This document shows, piece by piece, positions 18,992-27,586 of a DNA stretch of 64,000 nt. Under the pieces are notes generated by a model. The model was not told the origin of the DNA and searched no databases. It was given only the letters and a program-made list of their open reading frames with translations. Origin of the DNA: an uncultured Acidobacteriaceae bacterium (GTDB taxonomy: Bacteria > Acidobacteriota > Terriglobia > Terriglobales > Acidobacteriaceae); assembly GCA_937879855.1 (NCBI GenBank), contig CALFMO010000042.1, positions 1-64,000 of the forward strand, given 5' to 3'. A program made the position numbers and the translations under genes. Position 1 is the stretch's first letter. Each line of letters starts with the position of its first letter.

Positions 18992-21040
18992 ATGAATAGC
19001 GCACCACAGTCATCGACCGAGCAGCAGCAGGCCTCGCAGTACGCACGCAGCCTGATCGAAGCCAGTCTCGATCCCTTGGTGACCATCAGCCCGGAAGGCA
19101 AGATCACCGACGTGAATGAGGCCACCATCAAGGTGACCGGCATGCCGCGGGCGCAGCTGATCGGCACCGATTTCTCGAACTATTTTACCGAGCCCGAAAA
19201 GGCCAGGCATGGTTACCAGCAGGTCTTCGAAAAAGGTTTTGTCACTGACTACCCTCTGACCATCCGCCACAGTGGCGGGAAGCTGGTCGATGTTCTCTAC
19301 AACGCGTCGGTCTATCGCGACGTGAATGGAAATGTCCTGGGCGTGTTTGCCGCCGCTCGCGATATTACCGAGCAGCGGCAGGTCTCGCAATACGCGCGCA
19401 GTCTGATCGAGGCCAGTCTCGATCCGCTGGTCACGATCAGCCCCCAAGGCAAGATCACGGACGTGAATGAAGCCACCATCAAGGTGACCGGCATGCAGAG
19501 GGAGCAGCTGATCGGCGCCGATTTTTCGAACTACTTTACCGAACCGGATAAGGCCCAGCAGGGTTACCAGCAGGTATTCGAGAAAGGCTTTGTCACCGAC
19601 TACCCGCTCACCATCCGTCACAGCAGCGGGAAACTGGTCGATGTTCTCTACAACGCGTCGGTCTATCGCGATGTGAATGGGAACGTCCTGGGCGTGTTTG
19701 CCGCCGCTCGCGATATTACCGAGCAGCGGCAGGCCTCGCAGTACGCGCGCAGTTTGATCGAGGCCAGTCTCGATCCGCTGGTCACAATCAGTCCGGGTGG
19801 CAAGATCACAGACGTGAATGAAGCCACCATCAAGGTGACCGGCATGCCGCGCGAGCAGTTGATTGGCACCGACTTCTCGAATTACTTCACCGAGCCCGAC
19901 AAGGCGAGAGAAGGCTACCAGCAGGTATTCGAGAAGGGCTTCGTCACCGACTACCCCTTGACCCTGCGCCACAGCGGCGGGAAACTGGTCGACGTTCTTT
20001 ACAATGCATCCGTTTACCGCGATGTGAATGGCAAGGTCCTGGGCGTATTTGCCGCAGCCCGCGACGTGACCGAATCCAGACGGGTCATGCGGGAATTTGC
20101 CGATACCAAAAACTTTTTGAACAACATCCTGCAGAGCTCCACCAAATATTCCATCATCGGAAAAGACCTCGACCACACCATCCTTTCGTGGAACAAAGGA
20201 GCGCGGCTGAACTACGGCTATGAGGAGGAAGAGATTGTCGGTAAGGACTCCAGCATTTTGCATTCGCCGGAGGACATCCAGTCTGGCGCCGTCGACAAGA
20301 TGCTGTCCACGGCTTTCGAAAGTGGCCTGGCAGAAGGGGAATTCCAGCGCCTCCGCAAGGATGGCTCGCGTTTTGTGGCGAATGTTGTGGTTACGCGCCG
20401 GGATGATTCTTCCGGGCGCGCGATCGGCTATCTGTTGATGAGCACCGACATCACGGAAAAGAAACAGGCCGAGGAGAAGTTGCGTTATGCCTCCCAGTAT
20501 GCGCGCAGTTTGATCGAAGCCAGCCTGGACCCCCTGGTTACGATCAGCCCCGAAGGCAAGATCACCGACGTCAACGAGGCGACCAGCAAGCTAACCGGCA
20601 TGCCCCGTGAACAACTGATCGGCACCGATTTTTCCGACTACTTCACGGAACCCGAAAACGCCCGCAAAGGCTATGAGCAGGTCTTCTCCAAAGGGTTCGT
20701 AACCGACTATCCGCTGACCATCCGGCAGCGCGACGGTCGGCTCACCCATGTGGTGTACAACGCCTCGGTGTATCGCGACGCACAGGGAAATGTGCTGGGC
20801 GTGTTCGCCGCAGCCCGCGACGTAACCGCACAGAAGGAGGCGGAAACGAAGATCGGCGAGCAACGCGCACGCGACGAACAGCGGGCTCGCGAACTTGAAC
20901 GTTTGGCGGAACTGGAGAGATTCCAGAAGCTCACAGTCGGGCGTGAACTCAAAATGATCGAGCTCAAGAAAGAAATCGAGGAACTCAAGCGCGAGGTGGG
21001 GCGCCTGCGGCCGGGAAGCCCGGAAAGGTCGCTCGTTTGA
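18992..21040 (+). CDS. tandem PAS-repeat protein without kinase domain
   Basis: A 682-residue soluble protein with five PAS/PAC domains and no catalytic output. Domains 1, 2 and 3 are consecutive 117-residue units with few differences (QYARSLIEASLDPLVTISP...AARDITEQRQ). Domain 4 is an unrelated PAS (about 370-490), and domain 5 returns to the repeated type. The C-terminal ~60 residues are a Glu/Arg/Lys coiled coil. It is likely a scaffold or sensor subunit acting in trans on the kinase whose start overlaps its stop (TTGA at 21037). AAGGAG lies before the ATG. Confidence 0.87.
   Translation: MNSAPQSSTEQQQASQYARSLIEASLDPLVTISPEGKITDVNEATIKVTGMPRAQLIGTDFSNYFTEPEKARHGYQQVFEKGFVTDYPLTIRHSGGKLVDVLYNASVYRDVNGNVLGVFAAARDITEQRQVSQYARSLIEASLDPLVTISPQGKITDVNEATIKVTGMQREQLIGADFSNYFTEPDKAQQGYQQVFEKGFVTDYPLTIRHSSGKLVDVLYNASVYRDVNGNVLGVFAAARDITEQRQASQYARSLIEASLDPLVTISPGGKITDVNEATIKVTGMPREQLIGTDFSNYFTEPDKAREGYQQVFEKGFVTDYPLTLRHSGGKLVDVLYNASVYRDVNGKVLGVFAAARDVTESRRVMREFADTKNFLNNILQSSTKYSIIGKDLDHTILSWNKGARLNYGYEEEEIVGKDSSILHSPEDIQSGAVDKMLSTAFESGLAEGEFQRLRKDGSRFVANVVVTRRDDSSGRAIGYLLMSTDITEKKQAEEKLRYASQYARSLIEASLDPLVTISPEGKITDVNEATSKLTGMPREQLIGTDFSDYFTEPENARKGYEQVFSKGFVTDYPLTIRQRDGRLTHVVYNASVYRDAQGNVLGVFAAARDVTAQKEAETKIGEQRARDEQRARELERLAELERFQKLTVGRELKMIELKKEIEELKREVGRLRPGSPERSLV
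19037..20089 (+). repeat. three 351-bp tandem PAS-coding repeats
   Basis: Units at 19037-19387, 19388-19738 and 19739-20089, highly similar at DNA level. A fourth, more diverged copy is at 20495-20840, and two older copies lie in the preceding kinase gene at about 17035 and 17400. The gradient suggests recent in-place expansion by unequal recombination. Confidence 0.85.
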
Positions 21041-22323
21041 CCTCGAATCCTCGCGAAATGTTGGCCCCGGTTGAGAACGCGATAAGTCCCGAGGATCATG
21101 CCAGGGCAATCCTCAACATACTGGAGGACTTTTCGGAAGATAAAGGGCGTGTGGAGCAAACGCAGCATGCCGTCTTCAATATCCTGGAAGACTTCTCCCA
21201 GGAGAAAAGCAGGCTCGAAAACACCCAGCGTGCCACGCTCAACCTGTTGGAAGATTTCGACGCGGAAGGCTCCAAGATGCAGAAGTTGCAGCGCGCCGTG
21301 TTCAACATACTCGAGGACTCATCTGAGGAGAAAGACCGTTTGGAGTTAACCCAGCGCGCCACGCTCAACCTGCTGGAAGATTTCGATGCGGAAGGCTCCA
21401 AGATGCAGCAGGTGCATCACGCCTTTTGCAACATGCTCGAGGATTTTTCTCAGGAGAAAACGCGACTGGAGGAAACCCAACGGGCGACTTTGAACGTGCT
21501 CGACGATTTCGACGCGGAGCGCTCCAGGGCAGAAGGAGTCAGCAGTGAACTGCGAGAGTCGATCGGACAGTTACGCGCGGCCAAGGAAGCTGCGGAAGCA
21601 TCCAATCGCGAACTGGAGGCTTTCAGCTATTCCGTTTCCCATGATCTGCGTGCGCCGGTGCGACACGTGAGAGGCTTCTCCGACATTCTTGCCAAAGAAT
21701 ACGGGCATGCACTGCCGCCGGATGCCCAGCATCATCTGCAACGCATACAGCAAGGCGCGCTGCGCATGGGGCAGTTGGTAGACGACCTTTTGAGCCTGGC
21801 AAGGCTGGGCCGGCAGGGGCTACGCGCGGAAAAAACAAGTTTGAATCGGTTGGTCGAAGAAGTGATGGCAGAACTTATGCCGGACACTGCAGGCCGCCAG
21901 TTTCAGTGGAGGATCGGCAACCTTCCCATTGTCGAGTGTGACGGCTCGCTGGTGAAGCAGGTCTTCCAGAATTTGCTGTCAAATGCGCTCAAGTTCACCC
22001 GTTCCCGCCCCGTGGCTGTCATTGAGGTCGGGTACAGGGATCAGGCGCCAACGCCGGTCATGTTTGTGCGCGACAACGGCGTCGGCTTCAACATGAAGTA
22101 CTCCGACAAGCTCTTCGGGGTGTTTCAACGCCTGCACCGCGCCGAGGATTTCGAAGGCACGGGTGTGGGGCTGGCCACGGTGCAACGCATTATTCAAAAA
22201 CATGGGGGACGCATCTGGGCCGAAGCGGAACTGGACAAGGGCGCTGCTTTCTTTTTTACCCTCGGAGCTTCCGAGAAAACCGAACTTAAAACTAAAGCCG
22301 CAATGGCGGGAGACAAAGCATGA
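21037..22323 (+). CDS. histidine kinase with seven 21-residue coiled-coil repeats
   Basis: A 428-residue soluble kinase. Residues 25-171 consist of seven successive 21-residue units of the form xxNILEDFSxEKxRLExTQRA, exactly three heptads each, forming a long signalling helix. HisKA follows with SVSHDLRAPVRHVRG, then HATPase with NLLSNALKF, VRDNGVGFNM and GTGVGLATVQR. It has no sensor domain of its own; input probably comes from the PAS-only protein encoded just before it. The TTG start overlaps that gene's stop and has AAAGG upstream; an ATG at 21058 is the alternative. Its own stop overlaps the next receiver gene (ATGA). Confidence 0.88.
   Translation: MTSNPREMLAPVENAISPEDHARAILNILEDFSEDKGRVEQTQHAVFNILEDFSQEKSRLENTQRATLNLLEDFDAEGSKMQKLQRAVFNILEDSSEEKDRLELTQRATLNLLEDFDAEGSKMQQVHHAFCNMLEDFSQEKTRLEETQRATLNVLDDFDAERSRAEGVSSELRESIGQLRAAKEAAEASNRELEAFSYSVSHDLRAPVRHVRGFSDILAKEYGHALPPDAQHHLQRIQQGALRMGQLVDDLLSLARLGRQGLRAEKTSLNRLVEEVMAELMPDTAGRQFQWRIGNLPIVECDGSLVKQVFQNLLSNALKFTRSRPVAVIEVGYRDQAPTPVMFVRDNGVGFNMKYSDKLFGVFQRLHRAEDFEGTGVGLATVQRIIQKHGGRIWAEAELDKGAAFFFTLGASEKTELKTKAAMAGDKA
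21109..21549 (+). repeat. seven 63-bp tandem repeats encoding heptads
   Basis: Seven in-frame 63-base units, each encoding 21 residues with a NILEDF/NLLEDF core. Two alternating sub-types are visible (FSQEK...TQRA and FDAEGSKMQ...), so part of the array seems to have grown as 126-bp pairs. Confidence 0.85.
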
Positions 22324-22799
22324 CTACACGACAAGTCGAGATTCTGCTGGTGGAAGACAATCCGGATGATGTGGAACTAACCCTGCACGCTCTCCGCAAA
22401 GAAAAACTGGCCAATAGTATCCATGTGGCGCGCGATGGCGAAGAGGCCATGGAGTTTCTTTTCTGTAATGGCAATCACGCCGACCGGTCCTTTGAAAATC
22501 CGCCGAGACTGGTGCTGCTGGACTTGAAGCTGCCCAAGGTGGATGGTATGGAAGTGCTGAAGCGGCTCAAGGCCGACCCGCGCACCAAGGCTATCCCGGT
22601 CGTCATCCTGACATCCTCCAAAGAGGAACGCGACTTGATCAATGGCTATGGGCTGGGAGCCAACAGTTACATTCAGAAGCCGGTGGACTTCGAGCAGTTT
22701 CGGGACACCATCAAAAACGTCGGCCTCTACTGGCTGGTCATCAACCAGCTTCCGATGGTAAACAGCATCGCGCAGGCCGCTTCCACCAATACCAAGTGA
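22320..22799 (+). CDS. Rcp1-type single-domain response regulator
   Basis: A 159-residue receiver. VEDNPDDVEL acidic pair, Asp68 in VLLDLKLPKVDG, Ser in LTSSKEE and Lys120 in YIQKPVDF. The Rcp1-type insertion precedes the phosphoacceptor. Its ATG overlaps the stop of the heptad-repeat kinase, so it is the likely direct phosphate acceptor of that kinase. No output domain is attached. Confidence 0.92.
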   Translation: MTTRQVEILLVEDNPDDVELTLHALRKEKLANSIHVARDGEEAMEFLFCNGNHADRSFENPPRLVLLDLKLPKVDGMEVLKRLKADPRTKAIPVVILTSSKEERDLINGYGLGANSYIQKPVDFEQFRDTIKNVGLYWLVINQLPMVNSIAQAASTNTK

Positions 22800-22875
22800 C
22801 GTGGCGGGCACGAGGTTGAAAAATGTAAAAACGCCAATCCTGATCCGCCAGAGCAAGCGCCATTGAGTATGTTCA

Positions 22876-25014
22876 ATGAGTAGTCCAGAGAAACCGTCAT
22901 CCGTCAGGCAGCCGCTGCACGCCTTGCTCGTCGAGGACAGCTCGGATGATGCTGAACTCATGGCGCGCGAACTGTGCCAGGCCGGCTTCGACTTGACTTG
23001 GGATCGTGTGGACACCGAAGACGCCTATCTGGCGCACCTGGAAAAGTCACCGGCGATCGTCCTCGCCGATTATTCCTTGCCCCAGTTCAGTGGCCTGCGG
23101 GCGCTCGAACTGCTGCAGGAGCGTGGACTCAGCACGCCCTTCATCGTGGTATCAGGCACCGTCGGAGAGGAAGCTGCTGCTGCCGTTGTGAAGCAGGGCG
23201 CCGCAGACTACGTCCTGAAAAGCCGGCTCAACCGCTTGGGTTCTGCAGTCAGGCGCGCGTTGCAGGGAGAGCGGAGAATTGCCTATTTTTCCATGGAAAT
23301 CGCGTTGGAGTCGGCCATGCCGACCTACAGCGGAGGATTAGGCGTGCTCGCAGGCGACACCGTGCGCTCGGCAGCGGACCTCCAGCTCCCAGTTGTGGCA
23401 GTCTCGCTGCTGCATCGTGCGGGACACTTCCACCAGCGGTTCGATGCTGCTGGCTGGCAGACGGAAGAGCCCGTCAACTGGAATGTGGAGCAGTTTCTCA
23501 CCGAGATGCCGGCAAGAGCGTCGCTCACCATCGAGAGCCGGAAGCTCTCGCTGCGCTGCTGGAAGTATCAGGTACAAGGAATCGGCGGCTATTTCGTTCC
23601 TGTTTATCTGCTGGACAGCGATCTCCCCGAAAATAGCGACTGGGACCGCAAGCTCACGTCGGTGCTGTACGGCGGCGACTCCCACTACCGTCTGTGTCAG
23701 GAAGTAGTTTTGGGCATCGGTGGAGTGCGCATGTTGCGCGCTCTCGGCTACGAGAGGATTGATCGCTTCCACATGAACGAGGGGCACGCCAGCCTGCTCA
23801 CGCTGGAACTGTTGCAAGAAGAGGCAGGCGAGGCGCAGAGAACTCATATTTCTGTCGGCGACCTCGCCAGCGTCCGGCAGCGATGTATCTTCACCACCCA
23901 TACTCCGGTGCCGGCGGGGCATGATCAGTTTGCGATCTCCGAACTGGGAACCACGCTAGGGGTGCGGGAAGATCTGTCCGATGTGCTCGACCAGAACATG
24001 GCGGTCCGAGTGTTTGGACGGCACGAGCCTGCGGGAAAGAAGAACTCATCTCCCAGCTGCCACATCATGCTCAACATGACTTATCTGGGCCTGAACATGA
24101 GCCGCTATGTAAATGGAGTAGCCAAGAGGCACGGAGAAGTTTCGCGGATGATGTTCGCGGGCTACCACATCGACGCGATCACCAACGGCGTGCACGCCTC
24201 CACCTGGACGTCGCCACATTTTCAGGCACTCTATGATCGCCACATTTCTGACTGGCGACAGGACAATTTCAGTTTGCGTCATGCGGAAAGTATTCCCACG
24301 GCCGAGATTTGCGCGGCGCACCAGTGTGCGAAGACAGAGTTCCTGGCGCTCGTCAATGAACAGCAACATGTGGCATTGAGTCCCGAGATATTTACCATCG
24401 GATTCGCTCGCCGGGTCACCGCCTACAAGCGGGCAGACCTTCTGTTCACGGACCTGGAGCGCCTTAAGAAAGTCGCGGTTCAAGCTGGCGGGCTGCAGGT
24501 GATCTATGCGGGCAAGGCGCATCCCAGCGACCAGGAAGGCAAGCGACTCATCCGCCGCATCCTGGAATTGAAAGAAGTTCTGAAAGACAGCATCACGATC
24601 GCCTTTCTCCCTAACTATGACCTGGCCCTGGCGAAGCTAATCACCTCTGGCGTAGATCTCTGGCTCAACACGCCTCAACCTCCACTGGAGGCATCCGGCA
24701 CCAGCGGAATGAAAGCAGCGTTAAACGGCGTCCCTAGCCTGAGCGTTGTGGATGGATGGTGGATGGAGGGACTCATCGAAGGAGTGACCGGGTGGGCGAT
24801 CGGCGACGAGAAGCGCCAACGGGAAGACGAAAGCAGTGGCACCCGCGACGCCGCTTCACTCTACGATAAGCTCGGACGCCTGATTATTCCGATGTTCCAT
24901 CATGATCGCGATCGTTTCCTGGAGGTCATGCGGCATGCCATCGCTGTGAACGGCTCCTTCTTCAATACCCAAAGAATGCTGCAACAGTATGTGTTGAGTG
25001 CGTACTTCCGTTGA
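22876..25014 (+). CDS. receiver domain fused to alpha-glucan (glycogen) phosphorylase
   Basis: A 712-residue fusion. Residues 13-130 are a complete receiver domain: acidic pair Glu20/Asp21 (LLVEDSSDD), phosphoacceptor Asp65 (VLADYSLPQ), Ser93 (VVSG) and Lys115 (YVLKSRL). From residue 134 the chain reads as a short-form GT35 phosphorylase that releases glucose-1-phosphate from glucan: IAYFSMEIALESAMPTYSGG, HMNEGHASLL (299-308), ITNGVH, FARRVTAYKR, and the PLP-lysine motif EASGTSGMKAALNG with Lys613. The reading frame is continuous, and the phosphorylase begins where free-standing short forms begin. The gene ends the kai/two-component run, so phosphorylation of Asp65 may switch glycogen breakdown directly. 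The ribosome site is weak and an ATG at 22869 is out of frame. Confidence 0.92.
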   Translation: MSSPEKPSSVRQPLHALLVEDSSDDAELMARELCQAGFDLTWDRVDTEDAYLAHLEKSPAIVLADYSLPQFSGLRALELLQERGLSTPFIVVSGTVGEEAAAAVVKQGAADYVLKSRLNRLGSAVRRALQGERRIAYFSMEIALESAMPTYSGGLGVLAGDTVRSAADLQLPVVAVSLLHRAGHFHQRFDAAGWQTEEPVNWNVEQFLTEMPARASLTIESRKLSLRCWKYQVQGIGGYFVPVYLLDSDLPENSDWDRKLTSVLYGGDSHYRLCQEVVLGIGGVRMLRALGYERIDRFHMNEGHASLLTLELLQEEAGEAQRTHISVGDLASVRQRCIFTTHTPVPAGHDQFAISELGTTLGVREDLSDVLDQNMAVRVFGRHEPAGKKNSSPSCHIMLNMTYLGLNMSRYVNGVAKRHGEVSRMMFAGYHIDAITNGVHASTWTSPHFQALYDRHISDWRQDNFSLRHAESIPTAEICAAHQCAKTEFLALVNEQQHVALSPEIFTIGFARRVTAYKRADLLFTDLERLKKVAVQAGGLQVIYAGKAHPSDQEGKRLIRRILELKEVLKDSITIAFLPNYDLALAKLITSGVDLWLNTPQPPLEASGTSGMKAALNGVPSLSVVDGWWMEGLIEGVTGWAIGDEKRQREDESSGTRDAASLYDKLGRLIIPMFHHDRDRFLEVMRHAIAVNGSFFNTQRMLQQYVLSAYFR

Positions 25015-25126
25015 AAAAAGCCCGTCTTGATCCACGCGAAACGTTATGAGTCGCGCCAGAGTCGATCTCCGATCTGCGCTCCTCTGCAGCGCACCGACAA
25101 CTGCCGTAACGCCATCGCCCTAATTC

Positions 25127-25702
25127 CTACCCACCGTTCCGGCTGGCTGGAGGCACAATCCCGTTCATTCGAAGATAAACTGCCATCTGCCCGTAGTGAT
25201 CGTAACCATGCGAAGCAACCGCCGCTGCCAGGCCTAGGCGCGACACGGGAGCCTCGCCAAACGGGCTCTTCACAGTGCCGACCACATTTTTCTCGTTGAT
25301 GGTTGCGATTGCCTTGTGAACATAGGCGAAGGAGTCCTTGAGGAATCTCACGACGTCGGCTTTGCTTGTGATGGAAGCGGGCCCTTCTTCGTCGGCGACG
25401 TCCACCGGCGGTTTCTGTTCCAGAAGGGCCGCGCCAAGCTCATAATTCACTGCCGCTACGTGCTTGATCTGCTGCGCAAACGTGCGCACGCCCTTGAACT
25501 CGCCGCTCGTGGGAGCGAAGTCGAACTTGTCGTCGGGCATGGCCTCCGAGGCAGGAACGATTTCGCGCTCGAGGTTAGAGACGGTATGGTCCAGTATTTC
25601 CGTGACCGTGCGATGGACCTCTTTCGGCTTCGCGGCCTGGGTACTGGCACTAATCGTCAACCACAGCAAGCTACACAGGATAATTCCGATTTTGTTTCTC
25701 AT
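25127..25702 (-). CDS. exported DinB-superfamily protein
   Basis: A 191-residue protein with a signal peptide (MRNKIGIILCSLLWLTISAS). The four-helix DinB fold is suggested by spaced histidines: HTVSNLER, QQIKHVAAVNYE and HGYDHYGQMAVYLRMNGIVPP near the C-terminus, which is the typical metal-binding end of the family. DinB-like proteins are metal-dependent enzymes or thiol-linked transferases; which reaction applies here is not visible. It stands alone, convergent with the glycogen phosphorylase gene. Confidence 0.8.
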   Translation of the reverse strand: MRNKIGIILCSLLWLTISASTQAAKPKEVHRTVTEILDHTVSNLEREIVPASEAMPDDKFDFAPTSGEFKGVRTFAQQIKHVAAVNYELGAALLEQKPPVDVADEEGPASITSKADVVRFLKDSFAYVHKAIATINEKNVVGTVKSPFGEAPVSRLGLAAAVASHGYDHYGQMAVYLRMNGIVPPASRNGG

Positions 25703-25810
25703 GATTTCCCCTTTTTTCGTTATGAGCTTATGACCGTTCGAGCAAGCTTACTCGTATCAAAACGTACTCGTATCGACTCAAATCAAAAACCAGTTCGGCG
25801 TTCGCATTTC

Positions 25811-27298
25811 CTAAGTATTCTCGCCTGCATTCTGTCGTTCAAGTTCTGGTGTTATGCCAAACGGCCACTGGCCATCCTTCCAGGCACGAATCATATAAAT
25901 AGTGACGCCGGTCAGCAGAATGATCAGTGCATAACGCACTTCCTTCTGCCAGTTGACGCGATTAAACAGAATGAATAGAAAACCGGCGCTCGCCAGCAGC
26001 GCCGGCAGCGGATAAAGCCACATGCGAAACGGCCGGGGCAGATCGGGCCTGCGGATTCGCAATACGATTGATCCGATTGCCTGCACGAGGAATTGCAGGA
26101 CAAGGCGAATCACCACCAGGGCCGCGATCGCATCTTTCAAGCGTAGAAAGCAGAACGCCGCCGCCACCACGCCCAGCGCCAGCAGGGAGATATGAGGAAA
26201 TTGATATACGGGATGCACCCGGGCAAAGGCGCGAAAATAGTTTCCGTCCTTCGCCGCAGCATAGGGCACACGCGAATAGCCCAGCATCAGCGAAAAGACC
26301 GATGCGAAAGCGGTCACAATTACCAGTCCGGTCACCAGTCGCGCCGCCCAGGCGCCATACACCCTTTGCATGAACAACGACACAACGTACAAAGCATTAT
26401 TGTTCTGTCCAGCCTGCAGCATCTCCCGCCAGGGCACCACGGCGAGAATGCACAGGTTCATCATTAGATATAGACACGCAACCAGCAGAATGGAAAGCAA
26501 AAGAGCGCGGGGAATATTCTTGCCCGGATCCTCGATTTCGTCGCCCATAAAACAAACGTTGTAATAACCCCAGTAATCGTAGGTGGCTACCAGCATTGCT
26601 CCGCCCAGGCCGGTAAGAAACTGGTGAGACATGGTGAAGGCGCCGGGGGGAAAGTCGAACGCTCGCGCGGCATTGAAGTGCGTCAGCCCAGCATAGATGA
26701 TCCAGCCAATCGTCCCCATCACGCCGAACCACAATACTTTTGTAAGACGGCTAATCGCCGTGATCCGCCGGTAAAGAAGGAGCACGGTAAAAAAGCAAAT
26801 CACCACAGCGACCCCGGTTCCCGGAGTAACGATCCAACTAGCCTGCAGCGTGCCTGCCCATGGGATGTGCAGCGCAGCGTCGTGATGCGCGTAGACGGTA
26901 TCCAACTCTGGCCAGTAGTACGCGGTATATCCCGCCAGCCCGATGCAGCCGGTAGCAATCGAAAGCGGGGCGCTGAACGACACTTGCCAGATAAACAGAA
27001 ACGAGATCAGCCGCCCCCAGCGCTGTGGACCATAAATTTCGCGCAAGTAACGATAAGAGCCCCCGGATGTCGGCAGCGCCGCGCCCAATTCCGCAGTGAC
27101 CAGACCATCGCAGATAGCAAGCAGGGCGCCCAAAACCCATCCCAGCAAGGCTTGCGGGCCGCCCATCGCGCTCAAGACCAGGGGCATGGTGATGAACGGG
27201 CCCACACCGATCATGTCGATCATGTTGAGGGCGGTGGCGCTCCACAGCCCCATCCCACGGATGAGGCCCGGAGAGCTGCTTTGAGGGGCAGATGACAT
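25811..27298 (-). CDS. APC-family amino acid permease
   Basis: A 495-residue inner-membrane transporter with about 12 hydrophobic segments. The N-terminal NMIDMIGVGPFITMPLVL is the APC unwound-helix substrate motif, followed by AELGAALPTSGGSYRYLRE, and GDEIEDPGKNIPRALLLS after helix 6. These point to an amino acid/polyamine/organocation carrier. The substrate cannot be told from sequence. No neighbouring catabolic gene gives a hint. Confidence 0.9.
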   Translation of the reverse strand: MSSAPQSSSPGLIRGMGLWSATALNMIDMIGVGPFITMPLVLSAMGGPQALLGWVLGALLAICDGLVTAELGAALPTSGGSYRYLREIYGPQRWGRLISFLFIWQVSFSAPLSIATGCIGLAGYTAYYWPELDTVYAHHDAALHIPWAGTLQASWIVTPGTGVAVVICFFTVLLLYRRITAISRLTKVLWFGVMGTIGWIIYAGLTHFNAARAFDFPPGAFTMSHQFLTGLGGAMLVATYDYWGYYNVCFMGDEIEDPGKNIPRALLLSILLVACLYLMMNLCILAVVPWREMLQAGQNNNALYVVSLFMQRVYGAWAARLVTGLVIVTAFASVFSLMLGYSRVPYAAAKDGNYFRAFARVHPVYQFPHISLLALGVVAAAFCFLRLKDAIAALVVIRLVLQFLVQAIGSIVLRIRRPDLPRPFRMWLYPLPALLASAGFLFILFNRVNWQKEVRYALIILLTGVTIYMIRAWKDGQWPFGITPELERQNAGENT

Positions 27299-27315
27299 TG
27301 GCGAGGAGTATAAAG

Positions 27316-27507
27316 CTAGGGAAGAAGCAGCAACCTCCCGCTGACCTGGCGCTGTTCAAGAGCAGCATGGGCTCGGCTGGCCTCAGCCAGAGGATAAGTG
27401 CCAGCAATCTTGACGCACAGCTTTCCTTCCTTTATCCATGCCACAAATCGCCCAAGGTAATGAGGATATTCCGGGCCGCCATAAGTATGAATGCGAATGC
27501 CGCGCAT
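27316..27507 (-). pseudogene. internally deleted quinone reductase / medium-chain dehydrogenase
   Basis: The reading frame begins MRGIRIHTYGGPEYP, the normal start of a zeta-crystallin-type NADPH:quinone oxidoreductase (usually ~320 residues). It jumps at once to a family C-terminus, LCVKIAGTYPLAEASRAHAAL...VSGRLLLLP. About 250 residues, including the whole NADP-binding fold, are missing, so it cannot be an active enzyme. The join is in frame, consistent with one clean deletion. Upstream in-frame codons could extend it to 27558. Confidence 0.7.
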
Positions 27508-27586
27508 CGTCTTGGCTGGTGTTGCGCCGGTGGTTCGCTGGGTTTCTGCTGTCTGCATTCGATTGTTTCTTAGTGCTGAAAACCGC

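Noticed and set aside
18992..21040. Near-identical PAS repeats as an assembly artefact
   Set aside because: The units differ at scattered positions and stay in frame with unique sequence between copies 3 and 4, so real duplication is more likely, though long reads would settle it.
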